DNA from: Bacteroidales bacterium
Lineage (GTDB): Bacteria; Bacteroidota; Bacteroidia; Bacteroidales; Paludibacteraceae
Assembly: GCA_022783865.1 (NCBI GenBank)
Contig: JALFYY010000005.1
Location: 1-64,000, forward strand
DNA length: 64,000 nt
Direction of reading: 5' to 3'
Shown: piece by piece, positions 34,896-43,952 of the stretch
Position numbering within the stretch: the stretch's first letter is position 1
Layout of the letters: each line of letters opens with the position of its first letter
Made by a program: the position numbers and the translations under genes
Notes under the pieces: model-generated
The model's input: only the letters and a program-made list of their open reading frames with translations
What the model was told of the DNA's origin: nothing
Databases searched by the model: none

Positions 34896-34991
34896 TGCCT
34901 AAGCCTGAATAAAATTTGCTCGGTCAATCGTAATTCGTAAATATGGCTCCGCTCGGTGAATCGTCCAATTGTCAAATATAAATGTCCTTCG

Positions 34992-35795
34992 TCATAAAAT
35001 AGCTCTTACCATCCGTTCGTTACCCTCTGTGTCTTTCCTGAGTTCCACTGCAGTATATCCTTCTGCCTGTAGCATCTCTGTCACTTCCTTGCCATACGCC
35101 TGATTGATTTCAAAGTACAACTTTTGTGCTCGCTTTTGCTTTGCCAAACCGCGATAGAAGCGTAGCACATCATCGTCCGGTACAAATAGTGCCTCGGAAG
35201 GCTCATATTTGAGCACATTTTCTTCCATATCCATACGCTCCTTTTCGGCAATATATGGCGGATTGGAAACGATGATATCCACCTGTAAATTCTCAGGCAA
35301 AGTCAGCATGTTCCCTTGTAGCAACTGTATCTCCGTTTGCTGCCGGATGGCATTTTCTCTGGCAATAGCCAAAGCGTCAGTAGAGTAGTCCAATGCCGTA
35401 ATATCCCAATTGGGTCGCTCCCGCTTGAGGGCAATGGCAATACAGCCGCTTCCTGTGCCGGCGTCTAATAGCGAAAGACTATGGCAGTCATTCTCCTCTA
35501 ATATCCAATTTACCAATTCTGCCGTCTCAGGACGGGGAATTAGCACTCCCTTTTCCACTCTCAAGTCCATTCCTCGCCAAAGTGTATGGGAGAAGATATA
35601 TTGCAGAGGTTCGTGTTGTTCGATTCGCTCCGCTACCATTTCCATATCTCGAAGATTTATCGTACCTTTGCCGCAGAGAATTTCCGTACGGCTCAGTCCT
35701 GTCAGTTCCTCGGCTATCCATTGGGCGGTAGCGCGTAGTTCGCTGTCGGGTACTACGTCCCGTAAACGGTTCTCTATGATAGTAAGGATATTCAT
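34992..35795 (-). CDS. prmC: Peptide chain release factor N5-glutamine methyltransferase
   Basis: This enzyme methylates the GGQ glutamine of release factors RF1 and RF2 with S-adenosylmethionine, improving translation termination. From the ATG at 35795 it has 267 residues; the frame is open further upstream, but that part overlaps ribD and its length would be unusual. The N-terminal helical bundle precedes the methyltransferase fold, with the SAM loop LLDAGTGSGCIAIAL, the acidic turn TALDYSTDAL and the substrate motif SNPPYI. Its -7 box (35804-35811) ends only 9 bases from the start codon, so the mRNA may be almost leaderless. ribD is divergent, 24 bases away. Confidence 0.94.
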   Translation of the reverse strand: MNILTIIENRLRDVVPDSELRATAQWIAEELTGLSRTEILCGKGTINLRDMEMVAERIEQHEPLQYIFSHTLWRGMDLRVEKGVLIPRPETAELVNWILEENDCHSLSLLDAGTGSGCIAIALKRERPNWDITALDYSTDALAIARENAIRQQTEIQLLQGNMLTLPENLQVDIIVSNPPYIAEKERMDMEENVLKYEPSEALFVPDDDVLRFYRGLAKQKRAQKLYFEINQAYGKEVTEMLQAEGYTAVELRKDTEGNERMVRAIL

Positions 35796-35803
35796 ACCGT
35801 TTG

Positions 35804-35811
35804 CAAAGATA
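35804..35811 (-). promoter_or_regulatory. Promoter of prmC (very short leader)
   Basis: CAAAGATA reads TATCTTTG on the minus strand. Its last base is 9 positions from the first base of the prmC ATG, leaving room for only a few untranslated bases. Confidence 0.6.
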
Positions 35812-35819
35812 CGTAAATT

Positions 35820-36821
35820 ATGCCGAATCAGGAAATCCAATATATGCGTCGGTGCCTTCAGTTGGCGAAGAATGGCGAATACTATGTAGCTCCCAACCCG
35901 ATGGTGGGAGCTGTTATCGTTCTGAATGATAACATTATAGCTGAAGGTTGGCATCAGCGTTTCGGCGGTCCGCATGCCGAAGTGAATGCGTTCAGTCAGG
36001 TGCCTGAGACTACCGATTTGTCTCAAGCCACACTCTATGTCTCACTGGAACCATGCAGTCACTATGGCAAAACACCTCCTTGTGTCGAATTGATACTCCG
36101 TCGTGGTGTAAAGCATGTGGTGGTAGGTTGTCTCGATCCCAATCCGCAAGTGGCTGGCAAAGGGGTGCGTATGCTCCGCGAGGCGGGTGTGGAAGTGGAA
36201 ACAGGTGTGTTGGAAGCCGAGTGCAGGACACTCAATAAACGCTTTCTCTGTCTGCATGAACAGCACCGTCCTTATGTCATTCTCAAATGGGCGCAGACGG
36301 CAGACGGTTATATAGGTTTCTCTCCCGAAAAAATCAATGGCAGAGGTGACCGTTTGCGCATTTCCAATGCTGTCAGCAAACAGATAGTACATAAGATGCG
36401 GGCGGAAAACATGGCAATCATGGTGGGTACCAATACGGCAGTACAGGACAACCCCAAACTGCTTACCACCCATTGGTCGGGGCGTAACCCCATACGCATT
36501 ACACTCGACCGGCACAACCGCATTCCCTCCGATTCTGCTATCTTCTCTACGGATGCGGAAACCATTGTCTATCGTGACCATACCGAATGGACTTATATTT
36601 TGTCCGATTTGGCAAAACGCAACATCCACTCTCTGTTAGTGGAAGGCGGTGCCACATTGCTCAATACTATTCTCCAAACGGGCGTTTACGACGAGATACA
36701 CGTGGAAGTAGCACCCGTTTATGCCGGCGAAGGCGTCAGAGCACCGCAGGTTCAGCTCCCTGCCGTTCCCGCTATGGAAATAGACGGCAATCTGCTTTAT
36801 ACTATATACCGCTATGACTAA
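35820..36821 (+). CDS. ribD: Bifunctional riboflavin deaminase/reductase RibD
   Basis: RibD (333 residues) carries out steps two and three of riboflavin synthesis: deamination of the pyrimidine made by GTP cyclohydrolase II, and reduction of its ribosyl side chain. The N-terminal deaminase has the zinc motifs GPHAEVNAF and SLEPCSHYGKTPPCVELI. The C-terminal reductase begins RPYVILKWAQTADGYI and includes MVGTNTAVQDNPKLLTT and LLVEGGATLLNTIL. Both halves are complete. The NUDIX gene starts 8 bases before its stop codon, so they overlap and are likely coupled. Possible promoter inside prmC at 35663-35670 (TACCTTTG). Confidence 0.96.
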   Translation: MPNQEIQYMRRCLQLAKNGEYYVAPNPMVGAVIVLNDNIIAEGWHQRFGGPHAEVNAFSQVPETTDLSQATLYVSLEPCSHYGKTPPCVELILRRGVKHVVVGCLDPNPQVAGKGVRMLREAGVEVETGVLEAECRTLNKRFLCLHEQHRPYVILKWAQTADGYIGFSPEKINGRGDRLRISNAVSKQIVHKMRAENMAIMVGTNTAVQDNPKLLTTHWSGRNPIRITLDRHNRIPSDSAIFSTDAETIVYRDHTEWTYILSDLAKRNIHSLLVEGGATLLNTILQTGVYDEIHVEVAPVYAGEGVRAPQVQLPAVPAMEIDGNLLYTIYRYD

Positions 36822-37179
36822 AGTCGGTTTCCTTTCTCCCGAAGAAGTGAGCGATGCAGTTCTCCGTTATGTTGTCATCGTTGCATACCATGGTGGCAAG
36901 TATGTATTCTGCCGGCACAGAGCGCGCAGTACGTGGGAGATTCCGGGCGGCAAACGGGAAAAAGGTGAAACGCCGGAGACGGCAGCCCGACGCGAATTGC
37001 ACGAAGAGACGGGAGCTCTGCGGTTCACGCTTTTGCCTGTCTGTGTATATGCCGTATATACCGACAATCTTCCGCCCTCCTATGGCATGCTCTATACGGC
37101 AACACTCTTCGATATGGAAAACTCACTCCGCGCGTACCAAACGACTGCTCCACCTTGTCAGGAACGGCATCGGTATTGA
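36814..37179 (+). CDS. NUDIX hydrolase, C-terminus shortened
   Basis: This 121-residue protein contains the full NUDIX box, GGKREKGETPETAARRELHEETGA (starting about residue 44; key residues G, E in REL and EE), which hydrolyses nucleoside diphosphates linked to another moiety, often 8-oxo-dGTP or NDP-sugars. The last strand and helix expected of the roughly 135-150-residue family are missing: after TATLFDMENSL the frame runs into about 15 unrelated residues and stops. The following 130 bases do not continue it in any frame I can see. It overlaps the end of ribD by 8 bases. It may be damaged by the same event that left the ferredoxin fragment downstream. Confidence 0.75.
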   Translation: MTKVGFLSPEEVSDAVLRYVVIVAYHGGKYVFCRHRARSTWEIPGGKREKGETPETAARRELHEETGALRFTLLPVCVYAVYTDNLPPSYGMLYTATLFDMENSLRAYQTTAPPCQERHRY

Positions 37180-37244
37180 AATAGCAGTTGACGGTTTTGC
37201 TGCAATAGAACGAATCGGCTTCTACATACGCAACACGCGTCGCC

Positions 37245-37511
37245 ATGGCAGCAAAGCCCGCATTGGTCATGGTGCTTTCCGTATCGCTTTGCCCGAGGGG
37301 CAATTACGACATGACTTCACGTGGCGTTCGCACAGAGGGCGATTGCGAGTTCTGTTTTGCTTGTATTCAGAACTGTCCGCAGAAAGCTATTAGGTTCAAT
37401 CCTGCATCCGGTCAGCCTTTCCTGGCTAATGGAGAGAAGAATCCCAACGCCCGTTTCCGCAACGAGCATATCTCCTTGATGGATATCAAGCGCGCCAACA
37501 ATCAAAAGTAA
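37245..37511 (+). pseudogene. C-terminal remnant of an EFR1-type ferredoxin/flavodoxin
   Basis: The frame ending at 37511 encodes CEFCFACIQNCPQKAI, a 4Fe-4S cluster motif (CxxCxxCxxxCP), and then NPNARFRNEHISLMDIKRANNQ, the typical tail of EFR1-family proteins that combine a flavodoxin domain with two Fe-S clusters. The flavodoxin domain and the first cluster motif are missing. An ATG exists at 37311 (66 residues), and the frame is open to 37245, but the upstream residues do not resemble the family. This is the 3' end of a lost gene rather than a functional small ferredoxin, since only one cluster motif remains. Confidence 0.65.
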
Positions 37512-37598
37512 TATTCTCACAAAACCTGATAATACCTTGTAGAGACGGTATATTACTTTTGTCGCTGGTAGTTATTGTTCCCTTTGCTTTGGGTGCTG

Positions 37599-39050
37599 TT
37601 ATAGCGACCACTCAAAGCCGTCTTTCGTATCTTTGATAGTGAACCCTAACGCGGTAAGTTCGTTGCGGATACGGTCAGAGGTTGCCCAATCTTTGTTCCG
37701 TTTGGCGTCAAGCCGCATATTGAGGAGCAAATCTACAGCGCCTTTGTACGCCTCACTCGATTGCTGCTCTTCGCCCATACGCAAACCCAACAAGTCGATA
37801 ACAAAGAGTTGCCATACCGACTGTAACTCCTTCAAATCTTCTTCACATATACTTGCCTTGCCGTCGAAAACGCTATTGATAGCCTTGGCGGAATCGAACA
37901 GGTGGGAGATAACGATAGGTGTGTTCAAATCGTCGGACATGGCTTCTTCGCAACGCTCGCGCAAGCCTTGTACATCTACTGTAGAGGTGGCTGCGGGTTG
38001 GAGTTTTTGTAATCGTTCGTATGCTTCGGTAAGTCGTGCCAATCCCTTTTCTGCTGCCTGCAATGCCTCGTTGGAGAAATCCACGGTGGAGCGATAGTGT
38101 GCCATGAGGATAAAGAAGCGGATGGTCATGGGTGAGAACGGTTGCGAGAGCAAGGGATGTTTGCCCTCAAAGAATTGCTCTAATGTAATGAAATTGCCGT
38201 ATGATTTACCCATTTTCTTGCCGGCTATGGTTATCATGTTGTTGTGCATCCAATAGTGTACACTTTCGTGTCCTAAAGCAGCGCACGACTGTGCTATCTC
38301 GCATTCGTGGTGCGGGAACATCAGGTCCATTCCTCCGCCATGGATATCGAAGGTCTCGCCCAGATACTTCGTGCCCATAGTAGAGCATTCAAGATGCCAG
38401 CCAGGGAAACCTTCCGACCAGGGAGAGGGCCAATGCATAATATGTTCAGGTGATGCTTTCTTCCATAAGGCAAAGTCCAACGAACGGCGTTTTTCCGACT
38501 GCCCGTCAAGTTCGCGTGTGGTTTCGTACAAGTCTTCGATATTCCTTCCTGAGAGTTTGCCGTAGTGGAAATCCTTGTTGTATTTCTCCACATCGAAATA
38601 GACGCTTCCGTTCGATATGTAGGCGTAGCCGGCATCGAGTATCTTCTGCACAAATGCGATTTGTTCGATGATATGCCCCGAAGCATGCGGCTCAATAGAA
38701 GGCGGTAATACATTGAGGGCTTCCATATCGTGGTGATAGCGGTTCAGATAGTATTGCACCACCTCCATGGGCTCCAACTGCTCCAAGCGGGCTTTCTTTG
38801 CTATCTTGTCTTCTCCTTCGTCGGCATCGTGCTCCAAGTGACCCACATCAGTGATATTGCGTACATAACGTACCTTGTAACCCAGGTGCTGCAAATAGCG
38901 GTAGAGCAAATCGAAAGTGATGGCGGGGCGTGCGTGTCCCAAGTGGGCATCGCCGTAAACGGTAGGTCCGCATACATACATGCCGACATGAGGAGCGTTC
39001 AACGGACGGAACTCCTCTTTTTGCCGTGTAAGGGTATTGTAAATTAGCAT
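37599..39050 (-). CDS. cysS: Cysteinyl-tRNA synthetase
   Basis: This class I synthetase charges tRNA-Cys. From the ATG at 39050 it has 483 residues. Family marks are [21 protein letters not shown] (with the HIGH-like motif DAHLGHAR and the zinc-binding Cys), WHLECS and [18 protein letters not shown] for the remaining zinc ligands, and KMGKSYGNF for the KMSKS motif. The C-terminal anticodon-binding region ends [22 protein letters not shown]. It is the last gene of the minus-strand run glgB-nagB-djlA-like-cysS, 34 bases after the djlA-like gene. Confidence 0.97.
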   Translation of the reverse strand: MLIYNTLTRQKEEFRPLNAPHVGMYVCGPTVYGDAHLGHARPAITFDLLYRYLQHLGYKVRYVRNITDVGHLEHDADEGEDKIAKKARLEQLEPMEVVQYYLNRYHHDMEALNVLPPSIEPHASGHIIEQIAFVQKILDAGYAYISNGSVYFDVEKYNKDFHYGKLSGRNIEDLYETTRELDGQSEKRRSLDFALWKKASPEHIMHWPSPWSEGFPGWHLECSTMGTKYLGETFDIHGGGMDLMFPHHECEIAQSCAALGHESVHYWMHNNMITIAGKKMGKSYGNFITLEQFFEGKHPLLSQPFSPMTIRFFILMAHYRSTVDFSNEALQAAEKGLARLTEAYERLQKLQPAATSTVDVQGLRERCEEAMSDDLNTPIVISHLFDSAKAINSVFDGKASICEEDLKELQSVWQLFVIDLLGLRMGEEQQSSEAYKGAVDLLLNMRLDAKRNKDWATSDRIRNELTALGFTIKDTKDGFEWSL

Positions 39051-39084
39051 AGTCTTAATGTTGTCTGTCAAATATAATGTATCT

Positions 39085-39849
39085 TTATTTCAAATTACGT
39101 TGCTTCTTGATGGTTTCATATGCTTCGTTGATGGCACGGAACTTCTCGGTGGCTTTCTGTCGGATATCCTCACCGGCGGAAGCAACCTTGTCAGGATGGT
39201 ACTTCATTGCCATACGGCGATAGGCTTTTTTCAGTTCCTCATCGGTGGCTGTGGGGGCTATTTCCAATGCCTTGTATGCCCAATCGGGGTCTTGCTGCTT
39301 TCCGTAGAGCGACAATATAGAGCGGTAGTCGGTATCTGCAATGCCCATATTCGCTGCAATCTGCTCAATCACCCGACGCTCCTGATCTGCATATTCGCCA
39401 TCGGTATGCGACAAGTCCAAAAGGAAATGCAGAATGGTGAGGCGCACCGAATAGTTGACATACACCTTGATTTGTTGTGCCACAGCCCGATAGTCGATGT
39501 CCTGTTGCAGTATCTCTTTCAGGAATTGTAGGGCGCGCTTGCCTTCTGCTTCTCCGTAGTTTTTCAGTAGAAACTGCTTCACCAATTCGAGTTCCGTTTT
39601 TCGTACATGCCCGTCTGCCTTCATCACAGCGGCGATAAGTACGAGAATACTGACTTTGATATCGCCTTCCGAAGGACGGCGATAAGAATAGGAGCGCCCT
39701 GATTGTGGGGCAGTCGGTTCTTCGTCGGAGGGCAATGCCAATTTGCTGTTGCCTGACAGCAAACCTATCGCTGCTCCGATGATTGCACCGATAGGTCCTG
39801 CCAATACGAAGCCTAATCCGCCATATAAGATGCCCTTGCCTATTCCCAT
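39085..39849 (-). CDS. TerB/DnaJ-domain protein, DjlA-like
   Basis: This 254-residue co-chaperone has an N-terminal hydrophobic Gly/Ala hairpin ([28 protein letters not shown]) that anchors it in the membrane. A TerB-like helical domain (about 65-180, [29 protein letters not shown]) and a C-terminal J-domain with the essential HPD (MKYHPDKV, about residue 225) follow. The J-domain stimulates the ATPase of DnaK. The order anchor-TerB-J is that of DjlA. Three bases separate it from nagB upstream, so the genes are cotranscribed even though their functions differ. Confidence 0.9.
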   Translation of the reverse strand: MGIGKGILYGGLGFVLAGPIGAIIGAAIGLLSGNSKLALPSDEEPTAPQSGRSYSYRRPSEGDIKVSILVLIAAVMKADGHVRKTELELVKQFLLKNYGEAEGKRALQFLKEILQQDIDYRAVAQQIKVYVNYSVRLTILHFLLDLSHTDGEYADQERRVIEQIAANMGIADTDYRSILSLYGKQQDPDWAYKALEIAPTATDEELKKAYRRMAMKYHPDKVASAGEDIRQKATEKFRAINEAYETIKKQRNLK

Positions 39850-39852
39850 TGA

Positions 39853-40662
39853 TTATAACAAAGTATCCGGATTGAGGTTGTTCTTCTCGATGTCCAAGAA
39901 GTATTTGTATGTACCAACGGTCAGTTCTGCACAAGCCGATTCATCGCATACGATGATGCCGTGTTGGTGCATTTGCAAAGCGGAGATGGTCCACATGTGG
40001 TTAATAGGTTCTTCTACCGCATGTTTTAATGCACGTGCTTTGTTGTGCCCGTTCACCATGATAAGTACCTCTTTGGCAGCCAATACGGTACCTACACCAA
40101 CCGTCAATGCCGTCTTGGGCACTTTGTTGATATCGTTGTCGAAGAAGCGTGAATTGGCAATGATAGTGTCGGTGGTCAAAGTCTTTTGTCGTGTGCGGGA
40201 CGACAACGACGAAGCCGGTTCATTGAAAGCAATATGGCCGTCAGGACCAATGCCGCCCAAGAACAAATCTATACCGCCGCAAGCGGCAATACGTGCTTCG
40301 TAAGCGGCACATTCGGCGTCCAAATCAACCGCATTGCCATTGAGGATATTCACGTTCTCTTTCTTGATATTGATATGCGAGAAGAAGTTGTTCCACATGA
40401 ACGAGTGATAACTCTCGGGGTGCTCTTCGGGCAAGCCCACATATTCGTCCATATTGAAAGTGATAACGTTTTCAAACGACACTTTGCCTGCTTTGTAGAG
40501 TTCTATCAAGTGGCGGTACATGCCGAGTGGCGATGAGCCGGTGGGCAAGCCCAATTTGAAAGGTTTCTGAGCCGTAGGCTGTGCCTCGTTGATACGTTTG
40601 GCTACATAGTTGGCAGCCCACTCGGAGAGGGCTTGATAAGTTGGTTCAATGATTAGTCTCAT
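39853..40662 (-). CDS. nagB: Glucosamine-6-phosphate deaminase
   Basis: NagB (269 residues) converts glucosamine 6-phosphate to fructose 6-phosphate and ammonia, feeding amino sugars into glycolysis. The phosphate loop [15 protein letters not shown], the active-site segments [10 protein letters not shown] and [18 protein letters not shown], and the C-terminal WTISALQMH are intact, and the length is that of hexameric NagB. It sits between glgB and the djlA-like gene, 19 and 3 bases away, which joins amino-sugar breakdown with glycogen synthesis in one transcript. Confidence 0.97.
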   Translation of the reverse strand: MRLIIEPTYQALSEWAANYVAKRINEAQPTAQKPFKLGLPTGSSPLGMYRHLIELYKAGKVSFENVITFNMDEYVGLPEEHPESYHSFMWNNFFSHINIKKENVNILNGNAVDLDAECAAYEARIAACGGIDLFLGGIGPDGHIAFNEPASSLSSRTRQKTLTTDTIIANSRFFDNDINKVPKTALTVGVGTVLAAKEVLIMVNGHNKARALKHAVEEPINHMWTISALQMHQHGIIVCDESACAELTVGTYKYFLDIEKNNLNPDTLL

Positions 40663-40681
40663 AATATTATATTTAATAGGT

Positions 40682-42685
40682 TTAATCTTCTTTTTCCAAT
40701 ACCACGGCTGAACGGGCAGGCAGGTAGAGTTTCAGCCATCCTTTGCCGTCTTTCTCGTAGAGCGGGTCTGCTTGGGTGAAATGCCGTACATTGTCATCGG
40801 CAATGCCGAATCCTGCAAACTCTGTGGCATCGGTATTGAGCACTACACGATAACTTCCGGCTGGTGCCAAGAAACCGTAATCGGCAAATGAGCGCTGTCC
40901 GTTCCAGTTGAAGGCAAATACGTATTTGCCACGGCTGAAAGCCACCACTTGGTCGCCCTCTTTGTCCCATAGGTTCACAACGGGCAAGTTGTTGAAGCCC
41001 TCTATACTGCGCAAAAGGTGCACCATGGCTTCATCGAAAAGGTTCAGTTCGTGATAGTAGAAATCCGTGTTGTCCACCAAACTCCATTGGCGACGGGCAT
41101 ATTTGTAACTCCATCCGTTGCCCTCGCGTGGGAAATCAATCCATTCGGGGTGTCCGAACTCATTGCCCATGAAGTTCAGATAGCCCCCGTTCATGGTGGA
41201 AGCTACTATGAGGCGGATCATTTTGTGGAGTGCAATACCGCGGTCCACCATGTAGGTATTCGAGCCGTGTTGCATATGCCAATACATCTCGGCATCAATC
41301 AGGCGGAAGATGATGGTCTTGTCGCCCACCAATGCCTGGTCGTGACTCTCGGCGTAGGAAATGGTCTTTTCGTCGGCACGGCGGTTGGTCATCTCGTAAA
41401 GGATATGTCCGGCTTTCCAGTCTTCGTCTTTCACTTCTTTTATCATCTTGATCCAGAAATCCGGAATGCCCATGGCTAACCGATAGTCGAAACCTATACC
41501 GCCGTCTTTCACGGGATAAGCCATACCCGGCATGCCCGACATCTCTTCGGCAATGGTGATAGCGTGCTTGTTCACTTCGTGAATCAGTTTGTTCGCCAAA
41601 GTGAGATAGCAGATAGCGTCGCCGTCTTCGTTCAGATTGTAATAGTCGGCATACGACGAGAAACTTTCGCCCAAGCCGTGCGAACGGTAAATCATGCTCG
41701 TTACACCGTCGAAGCGGAAACCGTCGAACTTATACTCTTCCAACCAGAACTTGCAGTTGCTTAGCAGAAAGTGTATTACTTCGGGTTTACCGTAGTTGAA
41801 GCAATAACTGTCCCATGCCGGATGCTCGCGACGGGCTCCGTCGTGGAAATACTGATAGGGTGTACCGTCGAAGTTGCCCAATCCTTCTTGCTCGTTCTTT
41901 ACGGCATGCGAGTGTACCAGGTCCATGATGACGGCTATACCGCGTTGGTGGGCATCATCAATCAGATGTTTCAGTTCTTCGGGCGTTCCGAAACGCGACG
42001 AAGCAGCAAAGAAATTCGATACATGATAACCGAAAGAGCCATAGTAGGGATGCTCCTGAATAGCCATTATCTGAATGCAGTTGTAGCCTAATTTCTCTAC
42101 ACGGGGCAATACATGCTGCCGGAACTCCTCGTAACTCGATACTTTCTCTTCTTCTCCTGCCATACCGATATGACACTCATAAATAAACAAAGGAGATGTA
42201 GTCGGTTTGAAGCGCTTTTTCTTGAATTGGTAAGGCTCTGCCGGATTCCATACCTGTGCCGAAAATATTTTGGTCTGTTCGTCTTGCACCACACGTGTCG
42301 CATACGAAGGGATACGTTCGCCCGACCCACCTTGCCATTCCACTAATAGTTTGTAGAGTTGTCCGTGGTGCAAAGCCTCGGAAGGCAGATAGCATTCGAA
42401 GTTGCCGTTGCCGATAGGCTGTACCCGATAGGCTTCCTGCTTTTGCCATCCGTTGAAATCACCGGTAAGATACATCGCTGTGGCATTGGGCGCCCATTCG
42501 CGGAATACCCAACCGTTGGTAGTACGGTGCAAACCGAAATACAGATAGCCCGTAGCGAAATCCGACAGCTTGCCGCCGGTGGTCAAGCGCTGCTCTGTAT
42601 CTGCCGCATAGCGGTAACGTCCCTCGATAGCGTCCTTAAACGGCATCAGGTAAGGGTCAGACTGCAAAAGTTTTAGCTTTTTCAT
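40682..42685 (-). CDS. glgB: 1,4-alpha-glucan branching enzyme
   Basis: This 667-residue GH13 enzyme introduces alpha-1,6 branches into glycogen. An N-terminal CBM48 (about 25-130, [22 protein letters not shown]) precedes the TIM barrel. The conserved regions are [21 protein letters not shown] (nucleophile Asp), AEEMSGMPG (acid Glu) and [11 protein letters not shown]. The short GH13_8-like form matches eukaryotic-type and Bacteroidetes branching enzymes. It heads the operon glgB-nagB-djlA-like-cysS. No clear -7 box was found in the 269 bases upstream. Confidence 0.96.
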   Translation of the reverse strand: MKKLKLLQSDPYLMPFKDAIEGRYRYAADTEQRLTTGGKLSDFATGYLYFGLHRTTNGWVFREWAPNATAMYLTGDFNGWQKQEAYRVQPIGNGNFECYLPSEALHHGQLYKLLVEWQGGSGERIPSYATRVVQDEQTKIFSAQVWNPAEPYQFKKKRFKPTTSPLFIYECHIGMAGEEEKVSSYEEFRQHVLPRVEKLGYNCIQIMAIQEHPYYGSFGYHVSNFFAASSRFGTPEELKHLIDDAHQRGIAVIMDLVHSHAVKNEQEGLGNFDGTPYQYFHDGARREHPAWDSYCFNYGKPEVIHFLLSNCKFWLEEYKFDGFRFDGVTSMIYRSHGLGESFSSYADYYNLNEDGDAICYLTLANKLIHEVNKHAITIAEEMSGMPGMAYPVKDGGIGFDYRLAMGIPDFWIKMIKEVKDEDWKAGHILYEMTNRRADEKTISYAESHDQALVGDKTIIFRLIDAEMYWHMQHGSNTYMVDRGIALHKMIRLIVASTMNGGYLNFMGNEFGHPEWIDFPREGNGWSYKYARRQWSLVDNTDFYYHELNLFDEAMVHLLRSIEGFNNLPVVNLWDKEGDQVVAFSRGKYVFAFNWNGQRSFADYGFLAPAGSYRVVLNTDATEFAGFGIADDNVRHFTQADPLYEKDGKGWLKLYLPARSAVVLEKED

Positions 42686-42914
42686 ACTAAATTGTTTTTC
42701 TGCTCCGTTAGTGGTGTTTTTATTTATTCTCTATTAATATCCATTAATTTGACCATAATCTGTCGTGGTGAACGGGGGCTACATAGAACTCTGTTCGTAT
42801 GGGATGTCAGTTGGGCGTCTCGCCCGCATACGCCAAAGGCGTACTTTTCTAAGATAATGCTATCCATTGCCCTTTCGCCCTATAAATATTAACTATCATA
42901 ATGAGCAGTGCGCA

Positions 42915-42947
42915 ATAATGCAATATTAATTATTAACTATTAACTAT
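42915..42947. repeat. AT-rich repeat ATAATGCAATATTAA(T/C)TATTAA
   Basis: The sequence here is close to the reverse complement of 55514-55545. Similar ATTAATTGnnGTTAATTGAC sequence is present inside lpxB at 46554-46582. Confidence 0.5.
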
Positions 42948-42954
42948 CAAATAT

Positions 42955-43413
42955 TTAGTTCCTTGTGTCTTTTATCTTCACAATGATTTTGCGGTACGAT
43001 TTGCCTTCGGCTATTCCGGGTTGGTGTGCGTCTTCGGGGAAGAACACTGCGAACTGGCCTGCCTGCACATTGAGCATGGCTGTAGCTTTGTCGCCATAGA
43101 ACTCCACGTCTTTCTGTTCGTTGTATTCCGTTGTCACTTCGCGGCAGTCGGCTGCCGATTTCCATCCCATTGTCTCGTCCGCATTCATCGGAATCTGAAT
43201 GTCAATATATTCTTTGTGGGCTTCCATACGGCAATTTTGTTCTGCTTTGCCTGCAAAATCCACAATGTTGACAATCAGTTCGTCGCCTGCCAGACGCAGT
43301 TTGCATGCCGGCATGTTCAGGAGATCGTTTTCGTTGAAGAACTTCATGAATTGTTCGAACTGGGGAACACATTCAAAGTACGCACTGGCGTTTTCTAAAT
43401 TGTCGAGTATCAT
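42955..43413 (-). CDS. YhcH/YjgK/YiaL family protein
   Basis: This 152-residue cytosolic beta-barrel protein is of the YhcH/YiaL (DUF386) family; members act on sugars, for example as anomerases of sialic acid. Family marks are EYIDIQIPMNADETMGW, with the metal-binding His before it (EAHKEYIDI), and GQFAVFFPEDAHQPGIAEG, followed by YRKIIVKI. The gene is alone, with its own -7 box 25 bases upstream (43438-43445). In Bacteroidales these genes often accompany glycan use; here the neighbours do not suggest a substrate. Confidence 0.93.
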   Translation of the reverse strand: MILDNLENASAYFECVPQFEQFMKFFNENDLLNMPACKLRLAGDELIVNIVDFAGKAEQNCRMEAHKEYIDIQIPMNADETMGWKSAADCREVTTEYNEQKDVEFYGDKATAMLNVQAGQFAVFFPEDAHQPGIAEGKSYRKIIVKIKDTRN

Positions 43414-43437
43414 AAGCGTATATTATATAAACGTCTG

Positions 43438-43445
43438 CAAAGATA
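43438..43445 (-). promoter_or_regulatory. Promoter of the YhcH-family gene
   Basis: CAAAGATA reads TATCTTTG on the minus strand, 25 bases before the start codon. Confidence 0.7.
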
Positions 43446-43585
43446 CGAAATAATTTGCATATCCGCTAATATCCGCGAAAAAAGAACTACTATGGCTCTT
43501 TTGTTGCTTTTTGCGAATACTTTCTTTAGGCAGGTATCCAATTGATGGAACCGGTCTTTATTATATAGTAATGCATTTCAGTCTG

Positions 43586-43661
43586 CAAAGATAATACATT
43601 TTCTGCCGGTTTCCTTCCCAAACTTTTGGGAATGGCTTTTCAAAACATTGTTCTACCTTTG
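43586..43661. promoter_or_regulatory. 76-bp palindromic divergent-promoter unit, copy 3
   Basis: CAAAGATA (43586-43593), 20 bases, CTTCCCAAACTTTTGGGAAT (43614-43633, one mismatch from a perfect palindrome), 20 bases, TACCTTTG (43654-43661). Read on the minus strand it matches copy 2 (20845-20920) closely throughout, including both spacers. Confidence 0.85.
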
Positions 43662-43719
43662 CAACCGCTTATATATGGTTATGTTTGCAACAATATGTCA
43701 ACTATGTATCATTTAGGCA

Positions 43720-43752
43720 CTCATGCAGGGTTCATACGGGGCTCATACGGCA
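43720..43752. repeat. CTCATACGG-type repeat
   Basis: Units CTCATGCAGGGTT, CATACGGGG and CTCATACGGCACTT follow copy 3 of the 76-bp unit. The same kind of series, on the minus strand, lies at about 20694-20742 beside copies 1 and 2. Confidence 0.65.
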
Positions 43753-43838
43753 CTTCTGAAACGATACAATTACCCCGTCATGTTGTTTAACGTAAGTTCA
43801 ACGAATTCACGCTAACAATCTGACAGCAGAAGATGATG

Positions 43839-43888
43839 TCTCATCTCTTCAACTTCTTATTTCTTCATCTCCTCAACTTCTCAATAAC
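43839..43888. repeat. CTTCTCAACTCC-type degenerate repeat
   Basis: Variants of TCTCTTCAACTTC and TCTCCTCAACTTC follow the CTCATACGG repeat, the same order as at 20474-20920 read on the minus strand. Confidence 0.7.
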
Positions 43889-43891
43889 TCA

Positions 43892-43929
43892 TTGGCAGAA
43901 TTAGATACGCACTGAACTAATTCTGCCAA
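43892..43929 (-). terminator. Hairpin after the Na/Pi cotransporter gene
   Basis: TTGGCAGAATTAG (43892-43904) pairs perfectly with CTAATTCTGCCAA (43917-43929) across 12 bases, 24 bases beyond the stop codon. There is no strong T-run on the minus strand, so it may be a protective 3' hairpin rather than a full terminator. Confidence 0.65.
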
Positions 43930-43952
43930 CGGGTTAGTGGATTGTTAACTGC

